From the NCBI RefSeq assembly GCF_014202505.1, contig NZ_JACHGW010000008.1, forward strand, positions 1-64,000: a stretch of 64,000 nucleotides of DNA, written 5' to 3'. The stretch's first letter is position 1. Every line of letters starts with the position of its first letter. Origin of the DNA: Armatimonas rosea (lineage in GTDB: Bacteria; Armatimonadota; Armatimonadia; Armatimonadales; Armatimonadaceae). The notes under the pieces are model-generated. The model saw only the letters and a list, made by a program, of their open reading frames with translations, was not told the DNA's origin and searched no databases. A program made the translations under genes and the position numbers. Below are positions 8,242 to 16,392 of this stretch, piece by piece.

Positions 8242-9128
8242 TGGGGGAGCACCTCGCGGGAGCGCCGCCAGAGAGTCGCCTCGCTCTTGAGGTTCTGCGC
8301 CCGCGCAAACGCCTCTAGCTCGCTGAACCAGGCCGTGGGGCGGAGCCCCGTGGCATGCCAGAGCTTGGCGGCGCACTCGGGGCAGAAGGCGAGGGGGGCG
8401 TGATCGGTCTCCATGATGCTGTTGCAGCCGTTCATCCCACACCGTGCGATAAGGCAGTGCTCCATTCCGTACATGTGGCCCGTCTCGTGTGTCGCGAGCT
8501 TGAAGAAGCGTAGCCGGGTGCGTGCGAGGTCGCCGTTGGGATCGATCAGCCGCGCCAGCGACCAGACCCCCACTCGATTGACCAGCGAGGCCTGCCCAAA
8601 GACAAAGTTCCAGCCCTCGCCTGGGGTGAGGTCCGCCGTGGTGACCCCCAGCACCGCGATGGCATCAGCAGGGCGCTGGGGAAGCAAAACCTGGTTGAGG
8701 AGCACCCCGGTCAGGAGCTGAGCGCCGCGGCGGGCGCTCGCCGGGAGGCTCTCCAGCGCGATGGGCGGCAGGGTCTTGACGGGCGAGCCAAACCAGTGCT
8801 CCAAGAGAGTCGCCGTATCGGTCAGGAGCTGCTGCTGGTCTTTCCCAAACCGGCCGATGGGCTGGATATAAAACGAGTGCGCCTTGCGGTCCGTGAGGGG
8901 CGTGCGCTGTGCTCGAAAGGCCTCCAGGGTCTGTGGCACCTCCTCAGGGTGGCGGAAGCTCCAGTCGGTCTCCTCAAAGCGGGGGTAGAGAGGAGCAAGG
9001 CGGCGCACGGTGGCATCGGGGTGCTGGGTGAGCGCACGCGCGGGCCGGTGGTGCTGGCTCCGGAGCAGGAAAAACACGCCTCCCGCCAGCGCCAGACCAA
9101 GCAGAAACAGTTGAAAGGTGCGCACCAT
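8238..9128 (-). CDS. Archaemetzincin-like zinc metallopeptidase, membrane-anchored
   Basis: The 296-residue product has an N-terminal hydrophobic anchor (LFLLGLALAGGVFFLL). It carries the archaelysin signature HETGHMYGMEHC, followed by C-x4-C-x-M and a CPEC pair, which matches the zinc-metzincin catalytic site plus the second cysteine-bound zinc. Archaemetzincins are poorly characterised aminopeptidase-like enzymes. The start at 9128 gives the anchor; longer upstream extensions run through the oppositely oriented NHL gene and are rejected. It is the first gene of a two-gene unit with the AAA_35 ATPase. Confidence 0.88.
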   Translation of the reverse strand: MVRTFQLFLLGLALAGGVFFLLRSQHHRPARALTQHPDATVRRLAPLYPRFEETDWSFRHPEEVPQTLEAFRAQRTPLTDRKAHSFYIQPIGRFGKDQQQLLTDTATLLEHWFGSPVKTLPPIALESLPASARRGAQLLTGVLLNQVLLPQRPADAIAVLGVTTADLTPGEGWNFVFGQASLVNRVGVWSLARLIDPNGDLARTRLRFFKLATHETGHMYGMEHCLIARCGMNGCNSIMETDHAPLAFCPECAAKLWHATGLRPTAWFSELEAFARAQNLKSEATLWRRSREVLPQ

Positions 9129-9130
9129 AG

Positions 9131-9136
9131 TATAAT
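9131..9136 (+). promoter_or_regulatory. -10 box 7 nt before a start codon (leaderless layout)
   Basis: TATAAT is followed by seven bases and the ATG of the NHL gene at 9144, so transcription would begin at or next to the start codon. The same six bases plus neighbours also read ATTATACT on the other strand, next to the start of the divergent peptidase gene. Confidence 0.7.
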
Positions 9137-9143
9137 CTTCGGC

Positions 9144-10082
9144 ATGGATATCATTACCACCTTTGCGGGCACCGGCAAGCCCGAGCACAGCGGCGACGGC
9201 GGCGCGGCCAAGGACGCGGGAATCCAGGACCCGTTTACGCTGGCGTTCGATAAAAAAGGCAACCTCTATGTGGCCGAGGCGGGCGTCAATGCGCTCCGCA
9301 AGATCGAGGCGAAGACCCAAAAAATCACCACGCTCTACGACCAGCGCAAGGAATCGGGCGCGATTCAGACCGCCGAGGATCTGGTGGCCGTGGCGGTACA
9401 AGGCCAGCTTCTCTGGACGGCCCACCGGGTTAGCCACAAGATCCGCCACGACTCCCAGCCCCACGACTTTGTGTTCCAAGAGCCCCACGATGTGGCGGTC
9501 TCGGGCGATGGCCGCTGGCTCTATATCGCCGATGTGAAGGCCTGCCTGATCTACCGGCTTGGTGTGGGGATGGGAATCGGCAATCCTCAAGTCTTCGCAG
9601 GGACGGGCAAGCGGGCGCACACAGGCGACGGTGGCCCGGCGGCGCAGGCGGATATCTTTGGCGCTCGGGCGGTGTGCTGCTCTAGAGAGTTTGTCTATAT
9701 CATCGAGCGAGAAGGCAACTGTGTCCGTCGCGTGGATGCACAGGGCATCATCACGACGATTGCGGGGACGGGCAAGAAAGGCTACACGGGCGATGGCGGC
9801 CCGGCGACCGAGGCGACCTTCAACGGCCCCAAGGGCGCGGCGTGCGACAAGGCAGGGAATCTCTTTATTGTCGATACGGAGAACCATGCGATCCGGCGCA
9901 TCGACGCCAAGACGGGCGTGATCACCACGGTGACAGGAGGGCGGAAAGGCGCGGGCGGCGACGGTGGCCCGGCAACCGAAGCGGGGCTAGATCGCCCCCA
10001 CGGCGTGACCGTTGGCCCAGACGGCGCACTCTATATCGGCGACACCCTCAATCACCGTATCCGCCGAGTTGCAAAGAGGTAA
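9144..10082 (+). CDS. NHL-repeat beta-propeller protein
   Basis: The 312-residue protein consists of NHL repeats. The phrase ITTIAGTGKKGYTGDGGPAT and close variants recur four times, each followed by an LAFDKKGNLYVAE-like or ITVGPDGALYIGD-like strand and an N-x-I-R-R-I motif. Such propellers bind proteins, peptides or sugars. No signal peptide is present, so it may be cytoplasmic or use an unusual route. ATG 9144 follows a TATAAT box by 7 bases. The gene ends just before tRNA-Met. Confidence 0.85.
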   Translation: MDIITTFAGTGKPEHSGDGGAAKDAGIQDPFTLAFDKKGNLYVAEAGVNALRKIEAKTQKITTLYDQRKESGAIQTAEDLVAVAVQGQLLWTAHRVSHKIRHDSQPHDFVFQEPHDVAVSGDGRWLYIADVKACLIYRLGVGMGIGNPQVFAGTGKRAHTGDGGPAAQADIFGARAVCCSREFVYIIEREGNCVRRVDAQGIITTIAGTGKKGYTGDGGPATEATFNGPKGAACDKAGNLFIVDTENHAIRRIDAKTGVITTVTGGRKGAGGDGGPATEAGLDRPHGVTVGPDGALYIGDTLNHRIRRVAKR

Positions 10083-10111
10083 GAATCGCGATAGAATTAC
10101 CGTCGCTATCT

Positions 10112-10185
10112 GGCGGGATAGCTCAGCTGGTTAGAGCGATGGATTCATAACCCATAGGTCAGGGGTTCAAGTCCCCTTCCCGCTA
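10112..10185 (+). tRNA. tRNA-Met (CAT anticodon)
   Basis: The cloverleaf has acceptor GGCGGGA paired with TCCCGCT, D-stem GCTC/GAGC, anticodon loop TTCATAA and T-arm AGGGG-TTCAAGT-CCCCT. The D-loop and anticodon stem fit an elongator tRNA-Met rather than an initiator, which would have three G-C pairs next to the loop. An A-C mismatch closes the anticodon stem here, and the first acceptor pair is G-U. tRNA-Ile2 with a modified CAT anticodon cannot be fully excluded. CCA is not encoded. A TAGAAT box at 10092-10097 is a plausible promoter. Confidence 0.9.
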
Positions 10186-10190
10186 TAGAG

Positions 10191-10231
10191 AAATCCCTAT
10201 ATGGATGCAGTATCCATATAGGGATTTTTTC
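10191..10231 (+). terminator. Rho-independent terminator after tRNA-Met
   Basis: A perfect 16-base-pair stem (arms 10191-10206 and 10212-10227) with a 5-base loop is followed by a T-rich tract. It ends the tRNA transcript and may also stop transcription from the convergent PEP-CTERM gene, whose stop codon is next to it. Confidence 0.93.
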
Positions 10232-10233
10232 TT

Positions 10234-11253
10234 TTAGTGCTTGCGGCGTCGGGCGGCGACAAGGCCGAGCAGGCCTAGCGCGCCGAGGGCAAGTGTCCCT
10301 GGCTCCGGGGCGGCGGTGGAGCCCGCGAAGCTATCGAAGTAGAGGGTCTTGGCGATCTGGATATTGGCCGCGGGGCCCACAAAGACACTATCAAAGGTGT
10401 TGGTGGTGGCGTTGATCTTCAGGACACTCCCATTGCCGCCGCTGGTGGGGTTGGCGGTGGCGTAGAGGTTGCCGTCGGGGCCAATGGCGAGGTCAAAGCC
10501 GCTGAGGTTGTTGAAGATCGCCCCGCCCGCGCCATCGGTCACCGTGGTGAGGTAGCTCCCGGCGGCGTTGTAGCGGTTGATGCGGAGCGGGCCGCCCGCA
10601 AAGAGGCTCCCGACCGTGAAGAAGTCGCCGTTGGGCAGGATCGCGATTCCCCCGGGGCGGCTGATGCCATTGAGGCTTGCCCCCGTGACCAGGGCGGTCG
10701 GGACACTGGCGCTGGTGAAGTTCAGCGGGAGGGTGTAGATTCCCTGGTTGGCGCTGTTGCTGAAAAAGCCCATGGAGAAGAGCAGGCGGTTGTTGGCCGA
10801 GTCCAGACGAACGGACCAGGGATCGTTGGCAATCCCCGAGATATCCACGGTGTCGAGGAGGCTTCCCGTGATCGAGTAGCGCCGAATGCTGGCGTTCTGA
10901 ACCCCCTGCGTGTTGGTGGTAATCAGCTCGGTGCCTGCGGGATTGAGCTGAAGCCCGATCACGTTGTTGAGGCTGATCAGGGTCGTGCGTGGCGCGGCGA
11001 GGTTGGTGCGGTTGTACTTAAAGACCGCGCCATCGCCAAAGGCGGCGATATAGAGATCGTTGGCCGTGGTCTGAATGTGGTCGGGCTGGGTTAGCGAGGG
11101 GATTGTCGCATCGGGGAGACCGCCGGTAAACGCATTGAAGCGCAATACCGAGTTGCCAGAAAAGTCCCCGACATAGAGATTCTGTGCCTGAGCGCCGCTT
11201 GTGAGCGCCAGCACTCCGAGGACAGCCAGTCCCCTTTTAAACGAAAATTGCAT
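10234..11253 (-). CDS. PEP-CTERM-anchored beta-propeller protein
   Basis: This 339-residue exported protein has a signal peptide ending AQA. Propeller-like repeats follow (for example NLYVGDFSGNSVLRFN), and the C-terminus is a PEP-CTERM sorting tag: PEP, a hydrophobic helix, then Arg-rich RRRKH. PEP-CTERM proteins are processed by exosortase and usually accompany exopolysaccharide. No exosortase is in this window. The start at 11253 is supported by AAGGAG about 8 bases upstream; a longer ATG at 11310 lacks such a site and spoils the signal peptide. Confidence 0.92.
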   Translation of the reverse strand: MQFSFKRGLAVLGVLALTSGAQAQNLYVGDFSGNSVLRFNAFTGGLPDATIPSLTQPDHIQTTANDLYIAAFGDGAVFKYNRTNLAAPRTTLISLNNVIGLQLNPAGTELITTNTQGVQNASIRRYSITGSLLDTVDISGIANDPWSVRLDSANNRLLFSMGFFSNSANQGIYTLPLNFTSASVPTALVTGASLNGISRPGGIAILPNGDFFTVGSLFAGGPLRINRYNAAGSYLTTVTDGAGGAIFNNLSGFDLAIGPDGNLYATANPTSGGNGSVLKINATTNTFDSVFVGPAANIQIAKTLYFDSFAGSTAAPEPGTLALGALGLLGLVAARRRKH

Positions 11254-11411
11254 CCTTAAAACTCCTTCTACAGAGCAGCAATTGTGCAAGAATCGTGCCA
11301 CGAAGATCACCGGAATATTTTTCGCGGAGATTGAACTTTTCAGAATCGTCGTTAGTTATTAGGGCAACAACCGCCCGCTATGGTGCGGAATTTAAATGGA
11401 GTAAACTTCCA

Positions 11412-12134
11412 ATGAAACGATCAACCCTTTTTCTGTCGGGTGCAGCCCTTGTCTCTGCGATTGCACTGCTGACAGGCTGTGCTTCTGGTACTCAGCTTTC
11501 TGCAACACGGACATTTGATATTACATTAACTGATTTAACTAATCCCGCTGAGAATAGTGGTCAACCTTTCTCTCCTCCCGTGTTTATTACGCATGATTCC
11601 AGCGTGAAGCTCTTTGATCTAGGTCAAACGGCATCCAATGGGATTCAGAATATCGCAGAGGCGGGGAACCGGGCACCGATGGTGAGCGCACTGCAGCCAC
11701 TCGTGGGAAGTAGCATCCTGTCGCTGCAGACACCGCTCTCGTCTCCGCTACTTCCGGGCACTTCGGTAACCGTTCGTGTGACCGTGGACGCTGCCCATCC
11801 TTATCTCTCGCATGCTTGGATGCTGGGGCGCACCAACGATGGCTTTGGCGGGCAAAATAGCATCAATCTCTTCGACCAGGTGGGGGCCAAGACCTACGAC
11901 GTGCTGGGAATGGATGCTGGCACGGAGCTCAATAGCGAGAAGCGTGGGTTTCTGGGAGCACTGGGCGGTGGCAATGCCCGCGACCCCGAGAACGGCGTGA
12001 TCCGTGTCCACGAGGGCATCACGGGCCGTGCGGATGCGCCGCTCTCCTGGAACTGGAGCAATGGCTCGATCCCGGCCAGCCAGAACCCGGTGGCCCGCGT
12101 GACCATTACCCCGGTGGATGTCCCGATGGGCTAG
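11412..12134 (+). CDS. Spondin_N-domain lipoprotein
   Basis: The 240-residue product begins with a lipoprotein signal peptide and lipobox LLTGC. A spondin N-terminal domain follows, recognised by TFDITLTDLTN, QPFSPPVFITHD, the glycine-rich stretch with ASNGIQNIAEAGN, and the later ARVTITPV strand. Bacterial spondin-domain proteins are envelope proteins of unknown function. The ATG at 11412 puts the signal peptide at the N-terminus; the ATG at 11295 would bury it. The first part (11430-11640) is more AT-rich than its neighbours. The 3' end overlaps the decarboxylase gene by 29 bases. Confidence 0.85.
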   Translation: MKRSTLFLSGAALVSAIALLTGCASGTQLSATRTFDITLTDLTNPAENSGQPFSPPVFITHDSSVKLFDLGQTASNGIQNIAEAGNRAPMVSALQPLVGSSILSLQTPLSSPLLPGTSVTVRVTVDAAHPYLSHAWMLGRTNDGFGGQNSINLFDQVGAKTYDVLGMDAGTELNSEKRGFLGALGGGNARDPENGVIRVHEGITGRADAPLSWNWSNGSIPASQNPVARVTITPVDVPMG

Positions 12135-13443
12135 CGACCGCATCGGTGGCCTCGGAGAGGAGGCGCCAGAGGGTCTCCTGCCACTCCAAATCCGCGTGCT
12201 CGGGCTTCATCTGCACCGAGCGCAGGCAGGAGACACGCGTCTCCCCTTCGAGGCCAAAGAACGCTCCCGGTAGCTCGGCGAGGGCGAGGTGCAGCCCGCG
12301 CCGAGCCGCCTCCTCAAACACCGCACGCGCTGACATGTCTCGCACGCCCCACACGACAATATCCAGCTCCGGCGCAAAGCCGACTAGAAAACGCGGATCG
12401 GCGGCGAGGCGCTCGTAGAGAGCAAGGGCCGCACTTCGGCACTGGGCGAGCATCCCGGCAAACTCCCCACCCGGCACGGGCGGCAGGAGGCGCTGGGTTG
12501 CCCAGAGTGCGACCGCGGCGGCTCCGGCGCGCGAGCACTCCAGGCTGATCTCCCCTAGATGAAGCTCGGTGGAGCTGAAGTAGGTGTAGGGTGAGTCGTG
12601 CTTGTAGAAGCGCCCGACACTGGGATCGGAGAACAGCACGCAGCCGCAGCCGTAGGGCTGGAGCCCATGCTTGTGCGGGTCGATCACCAGCGAGTCGACG
12701 TCCCCGATCCGCTCAAACGCCGCGCGCGCCTCAGGTCCCAGGTTCGCTGCCAGCCCGAAGTAGCCGCCGTAGGCCGCGTCGGTGTGGAGCCGGAAGCCGT
12801 ACCTCTCGCGCAGCGCCAGGATCTGGGGCAGGGGATCGACCGAGCCGGTCGCGGTGGTTCCCAGGGTCGCCACGACACAGCCGATATCGCCGCGCTCCAG
12901 CCGCGCCTCCAGTGCCGCCATGTCCATGCGCCCAAAGCGATCCACGGGCACCGCCTCAAAGGGCAGGCCCAGCACCGCGCTGATCCGGGAGTGCGTGTAG
13001 TGCGCCTGCGACGATGCCAGCACGACTTTCCCCGGCGCGAGCCGCCCCGCCACCCAGAGCGCCTCTAAATTCGCCATCGTCCCGCCGCTGGTCAGGTGCC
13101 CCAGAAACGTTGTCCACCCAAACATCGCCGCCAGCTGCGCGACCGCCTCTTTCTCCATTTGGGAGCTCGCCCGCCCGCCGTCGAGCGCGTGGTTGTTCGG
13201 ATTGACGTACAGCGCGAGCTGGTACGCCAGCCGCGCGACCGGGTGCGGCGGCTTGAGCATCTGCCCAGCATAAAGGGGATGAAAGTAGGGATAGTTGTCC
13301 TGAAGCCGAACCGCCACCTCCTGCAAGACCGCCGCGAGCGTCGCAGGATCGGCAGTCTCCGCGTGCGGCGGCAGGTCCGAGAAGCCCGCCCCGAGCGTGG
13401 CGAGGGCGTCTTTCAAGATATCGAGCGTGCTGTCGTTGGGCAT
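12106..13443 (-). CDS. PLP-dependent amino-acid decarboxylase (group II)
   Basis: The 445-residue enzyme belongs to the pyridoxal-5'-phosphate decarboxylase group that includes aromatic amino-acid, glutamate and diaminobutyrate decarboxylases. The PLP-binding lysine is in DPHKHGLQPYGCG. Other family marks are the SGGTMANLEALW segment, HTDAAYGG for cofactor stacking, and NPNNHALDGGRAS near the N-terminus. The substrate cannot be told from sequence. No transporter or biosynthetic neighbour helps: the flanks are a lipoprotein (convergent) and a palindromic element upstream. Confidence 0.9.
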   Translation of the reverse strand: MPNDSTLDILKDALATLGAGFSDLPPHAETADPATLAAVLQEVAVRLQDNYPYFHPLYAGQMLKPPHPVARLAYQLALYVNPNNHALDGGRASSQMEKEAVAQLAAMFGWTTFLGHLTSGGTMANLEALWVAGRLAPGKVVLASSQAHYTHSRISAVLGLPFEAVPVDRFGRMDMAALEARLERGDIGCVVATLGTTATGSVDPLPQILALRERYGFRLHTDAAYGGYFGLAANLGPEARAAFERIGDVDSLVIDPHKHGLQPYGCGCVLFSDPSVGRFYKHDSPYTYFSSTELHLGEISLECSRAGAAAVALWATQRLLPPVPGGEFAGMLAQCRSAALALYERLAADPRFLVGFAPELDIVVWGVRDMSARAVFEEAARRGLHLALAELPGAFFGLEGETRVSCLRSVQMKPEHADLEWQETLWRLLSEATDAVASPSGHPPG

Positions 13444-13530
13444 CTTCCCCCCTAGCCCCCGCCCAGCGGGGGGACAAAGCAGAATCGGATTCCTTATCTT
13501 CCCCCCGCCCGGCGGGGGTTAGGGGGCAGT
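13444..13530. repeat. Palindromic element family B, paired copies
   Basis: Two roughly 32-base modules lie in opposite orientation. Each is itself a hairpin of the type CCCCCTAGCCCCCGCC-nnn-GGCGGGGG, and the modules are separated by about 25 bases. The same module is found inside the coding region at about 38774-38818. The element separates the inositol oxygenase stop from the decarboxylase start. Confidence 0.8.
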
Positions 13531-14312
13531 TACCACCGCAGCTTGGCGGGGAAGAACTGGTCGATGAGCTCTAGGTAGTAGGGCTTCAGGGCGGCCACGT
13601 CGGGGCGCTCGTCGGTCTTGGTGTAGAGGTCGTAGGGGTTGAAGGCTTTGACGGCGCTTAAAAGCTGGCGGTCCTTGGCGCTGGTGAGGTGCGTGTAGGC
13701 GCCCTCGTTGTGCCAGGGGTAGAAGGAGTGAAAGCGGATCATGTAGAGCGCCTCGTCGGGGAGGTGGTCCTTGACCACGTGGTAGAGGTACTCGTCGTGG
13801 CCCCACGAGAGATGCACGTTGTCGAGGCCCGTCTCCGGCTCGTAGATGCCGTACTCGGTCTGGTACTCAGCCACCTGGCTATCGGGGTTGAGGGCGAAGA
13901 ACTCGGGGTAGACACACTTCTCCGAGTACTTGCAGCCGGTCGCAAACGTATCCCCGACCACGGCCCACTGCGGCTCGCCAAAGAGGCAGAGAATCTTCCC
14001 CAGATCGTGGATGAGGCCGGTGAGCACAAACCAGTCCGGGTGACCGTCCTTGCGGATCGCCTCGGAGGTCATCAGCAGGTGCTCGATCTGGGTAAAGTCG
14101 CCGTCGGGGTCGGAGTCGTCGATCAGCTCGTTGAGAAACTCCATCGCCTCCCAGATGCCCATCTCGCGCCGGTTCAGCGCCAGGTAGTCGGCTTTCTTGG
14201 CCTTCACAAAGTCCAGGGTCTGGTGGGTGTGGTTGAGGCGGTAGAAGGTCTTGACGGTATCGCGGGCCTCGGCCTCGTAGTCCCGGAACTTATGCTCGGT
14301 GTTGGTTTCCAT
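13530..14312 (-). CDS. Inositol oxygenase (myo-inositol to glucuronate)
   Basis: The 260-residue protein is a full-length member of the MIOX family, which uses a di-iron centre and O2 to cleave myo-inositol to D-glucuronate. Candidate ligands match the known set in order: H78, the HD pair H102-D103, H172, H195 and D228. MIOX is best known from eukaryotes and occurs only sporadically in bacteria. It fits the sugar-acid context of the window. The first 11 codons and about 25 bases upstream are repeated at 14813-14870, on the far side of the small gene at 14414-14791. Confidence 0.95.
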   Translation of the reverse strand: METNTEHKFRDYEAEARDTVKTFYRLNHTHQTLDFVKAKKADYLALNRREMGIWEAMEFLNELIDDSDPDGDFTQIEHLLMTSEAIRKDGHPDWFVLTGLIHDLGKILCLFGEPQWAVVGDTFATGCKYSEKCVYPEFFALNPDSQVAEYQTEYGIYEPETGLDNVHLSWGHDEYLYHVVKDHLPDEALYMIRFHSFYPWHNEGAYTHLTSAKDRQLLSAVKAFNPYDLYTKTDERPDVAALKPYYLELIDQFFPAKLRW

Positions 14313-14413
14313 GCCCCACCGTTCGGCAAAAACAGCGGGATTTCCTGCCCACGGAAGTTAGAGGAGGCTCCTTATCTAACTCTCCGCCGTGTGCTCTTGC
14401 ACCGTGAGCCGCA

Positions 14414-14791
14414 TCAGAGTGGGAGAATACCCAGTGTCTGCATGACGGATGCGGGCGTTTCCTCCCGAAGCTGGGCCAGCTCGACCACTGCCTCCAGTCG
14501 GGCGACCTGCCAGCGCTCGATCTGGGTGAGAAGCTCCAGTCGCTCTTGGTACTGGTCGGGGGTAAGAGTGGCGGACTCGGCTCGTGTGTCCAGCTCCGCT
14601 TTCCTTGCCCAGAGCGTCTCGGGTAGCCCCTCCGAGATCACGTGTAAAAGCTCGCTCTCCCGATCCTGCACTGGCTCTCGAAACAGCGCCGCCGCCATGA
14701 GCGCTGCCGCAACTTCCTCCGTGGGACGGTTCTGCTTTTTGGCCAGTGCCTCCAGACGGCGTTGTGTGGGGGGATCGAGCGAGATGTTCAT
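14414..14791 (-). CDS. Small CopG-like/helical protein (HNH-partner family)
   Basis: The 125-residue protein opens with a ribbon-helix-helix-like strand and helix (MNISLDPPTQRRLEALAKK). It continues as a long helical region ending LAQLREETPASVMQTLGI. It has the same layout and ending as the gene at 55483-55884, which is paired with an HNH nuclease; here no nuclease follows. TATAAT sits 6 bases upstream of the ATG. The gene lies between two copies of the inositol-oxygenase 5' end. An antitoxin-like or DNA-binding role is inferred only from the N-terminus. Confidence 0.7.
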   Translation of the reverse strand: MNISLDPPTQRRLEALAKKQNRPTEEVAAALMAAALFREPVQDRESELLHVISEGLPETLWARKAELDTRAESATLTPDQYQERLELLTQIERWQVARLEAVVELAQLREETPASVMQTLGILPL

Positions 14792-14797
14792 GAAGAG

Positions 14798-14803
14798 ATT
14801 ATA
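14798..14803 (-). promoter_or_regulatory. -10 box 6 nt before a start codon (leaderless layout)
   Basis: On the minus strand TATAAT is followed by CTCTTC and the ATG at 14791. No ribosome-binding site fits in this spacing, which favours a leaderless transcript. Confidence 0.7.
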
Positions 14804-14822
14804 TCCCCCAGTGTCCCGGAAC

Positions 14823-15218
14823 TTATGCTCGGTGTTGGTTTCCATGGCTCGCCGTTTGGCAAAAGCAGGTCTGTAGGTGCGAGATGAGCCTGTCAAACGC
14901 TGTGTAATCTACATAGCTGTTGAGCCGAGTGCTCACAAGGACATCCGTCCCGAGCGCGGCAATCGACGATCTTAGCTCGCCGAGGTTGGCGCACACAACC
15001 GCTGCATCGAGTCTGGCTCCCGCGTGCGCGACGGCTTCGGGGGTGAAGTCGAACGCGTCTAAGCCGCAACACTCGGCAACGCAATGAGTTTCGAGTGCGG
15101 CCCACATCGGCTCAAGTTGGACCAGTAGAGGATCGATCTCGATTGCTCGGTCGTAGTGTCCGGTCAGATCAATGACGTTAATCCACTGCTCCGTGCCAAT
15201 CGAGATAGCCTTCCTCAT
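14823..15218 (-). CDS. DUF6331-like hypothetical protein
   Basis: The 131-residue product has a cysteine-rich centre (ETHCVAECCGLDAFDF) and the pattern EAVAHAGARLDAAVVCANLGELRSSI. I associate these with the DUF6331 group of uncharacterised, possibly immunity-like proteins. Its start overlaps the stop of the GH43-like gene by 4 bases (ATGA), so the two are coupled. The last codons run through the repeated inositol-oxygenase 5' segment, so the C-terminus may have been remodelled by that duplication. Confidence 0.7.
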   Translation of the reverse strand: MRKAISIGTEQWINVIDLTGHYDRAIEIDPLLVQLEPMWAALETHCVAECCGLDAFDFTPEAVAHAGARLDAAVVCANLGELRSSIAALGTDVLVSTRLNSYVDYTAFDRLISHLQTCFCQTASHGNQHRA

Positions 15219-16264
15219 TTGAGCCAGCCGACCGCCGATTTCGGTGCGTAGAAGAGGGTTCCGTGAAGCTCCTTAGGAGGCAGTGTCGCTTCCTTACGAT
15301 GAGTCCACTTCAAGAGATCTTTCGAAGTGGCCAGCTGGAGTCCGTCCCCGGCCGGCTCGTCCCAGACAAGAATCCAATGGTCCTGGTACTTGATCAGAGA
15401 GGGCCCCTCCGCCATCGACTTTCCGGGATCCGTATTAGACAACATGGGGGAGTGATTTCCTGCGATCGGTCCCTGAAGCGGGGTGAAGTTGGGACGGTCC
15501 AGGTCCAGCCCCGTGAAGGTGACCCAGAGGTTGCGCCCCGGCATCTTGGGAAGATTCCAGTTGCGCGAGCACTTGATGACCATGGCCCAGCGGTTGTTCG
15601 GTTCATCCAGACGCATCACGGCGTCGATAGAGGCGAAGTCGCAGGGATAGAAGACCTTAGGGGCGCTATAGGTCTGGAAGTCCTTGGTTCTGGTGATGTA
15701 GACGCGATTGTCGTATTGGGAACCAATCTTGCCATCGTTGTTGCTGGCATTGTCGTTGTCGCGCTCACGTGGCGTCGTGCTGGAGAAGAGGATGAAGTAG
15801 TCCTGCTTCGCCGGATCCCAATGCAGCTCCGGTGCCCAGACATTGTTCGGTTGATCCTCCTTGGGAAGGCTTGCCGGGAAAGGAGTTACCAGTCTAGGCT
15901 CCGACCACTGCACGAGATCCTTCGAGGAGGCGTAGCCAAAGGTTCGGGTTGTCCAGCCGGTTGTCCAGACCAGATGGAAGACACCATCGCGGTAGAGGAC
16001 CGAGGCATCGCGCACCAAGTTCTGACCGTTGGGCCACGGGGGAGGCAGGAAGAAAGGTTTTCCGTTGTTGAGCGGGGCGAAATGAATACCGTCGGTGCTC
16101 TGCCAAAGGTGCGGGCCTTCCTTTTGGTCCTTAAACGAGGTAAAGAGTAGCACCTCATCGGAAGTGGGATGCCCCGCGGCCTGGTAGTTCGTCTGGGCAC
16201 CACAGGGTAGCGTCGCAGTGCAGAGAAAGAAGGCTGACAAAAAGTGACGGAGGAAGGTTTGCAT
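15215..16264 (-). CDS. Secreted GH43-like five-bladed propeller glycosidase
   Basis: The 349-residue product has a signal peptide (hydrophobic FLSAFFLCTATL, cleavage after GAQ). A five-bladed propeller of the GH43/arabinanase type follows. Recurring features are LVRDASVLYRDGVFHLVWTT with the general-base aspartate region, the NNVWAPELHWDP blade and the SMAEGPSLIKYQDHWILVWD blade with the candidate acid glutamate. Family members act on arabinan, xylan or related glycans outside the cytoplasm. It is the first gene of a pair with the DUF6331-like gene. Confidence 0.85.
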   Translation of the reverse strand: MQTFLRHFLSAFFLCTATLPCGAQTNYQAAGHPTSDEVLLFTSFKDQKEGPHLWQSTDGIHFAPLNNGKPFFLPPPWPNGQNLVRDASVLYRDGVFHLVWTTGWTTRTFGYASSKDLVQWSEPRLVTPFPASLPKEDQPNNVWAPELHWDPAKQDYFILFSSTTPRERDNDNASNNDGKIGSQYDNRVYITRTKDFQTYSAPKVFYPCDFASIDAVMRLDEPNNRWAMVIKCSRNWNLPKMPGRNLWVTFTGLDLDRPNFTPLQGPIAGNHSPMLSNTDPGKSMAEGPSLIKYQDHWILVWDEPAGDGLQLATSKDLLKWTHRKEATLPPKELHGTLFYAPKSAVGWLK

Positions 16265-16392
16265 GGGGGTTAAGGATTTGGTTAGGCCGGTTTTCTAACC
16301 GTTGAGCGAGTGACGGTGTGGCTATCCACCTTAGACGATTTTGGGGATTGTACCCTACTGCCCCGAGGTTTACCGTCGGGTTTATGGGGTAT

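Noticed and set aside
9129-9887. N-terminal extension of the archaemetzincin gene
   Set aside because: It runs antisense through NHL repeats on the other strand and would displace the membrane anchor from the N-terminus.
14792-14896. Longer start of the small CopG-like gene including [11 protein letters not shown]
   Set aside because: These residues come from the duplicated inositol-oxygenase 5' end and would place the TATAAT box inside the gene.
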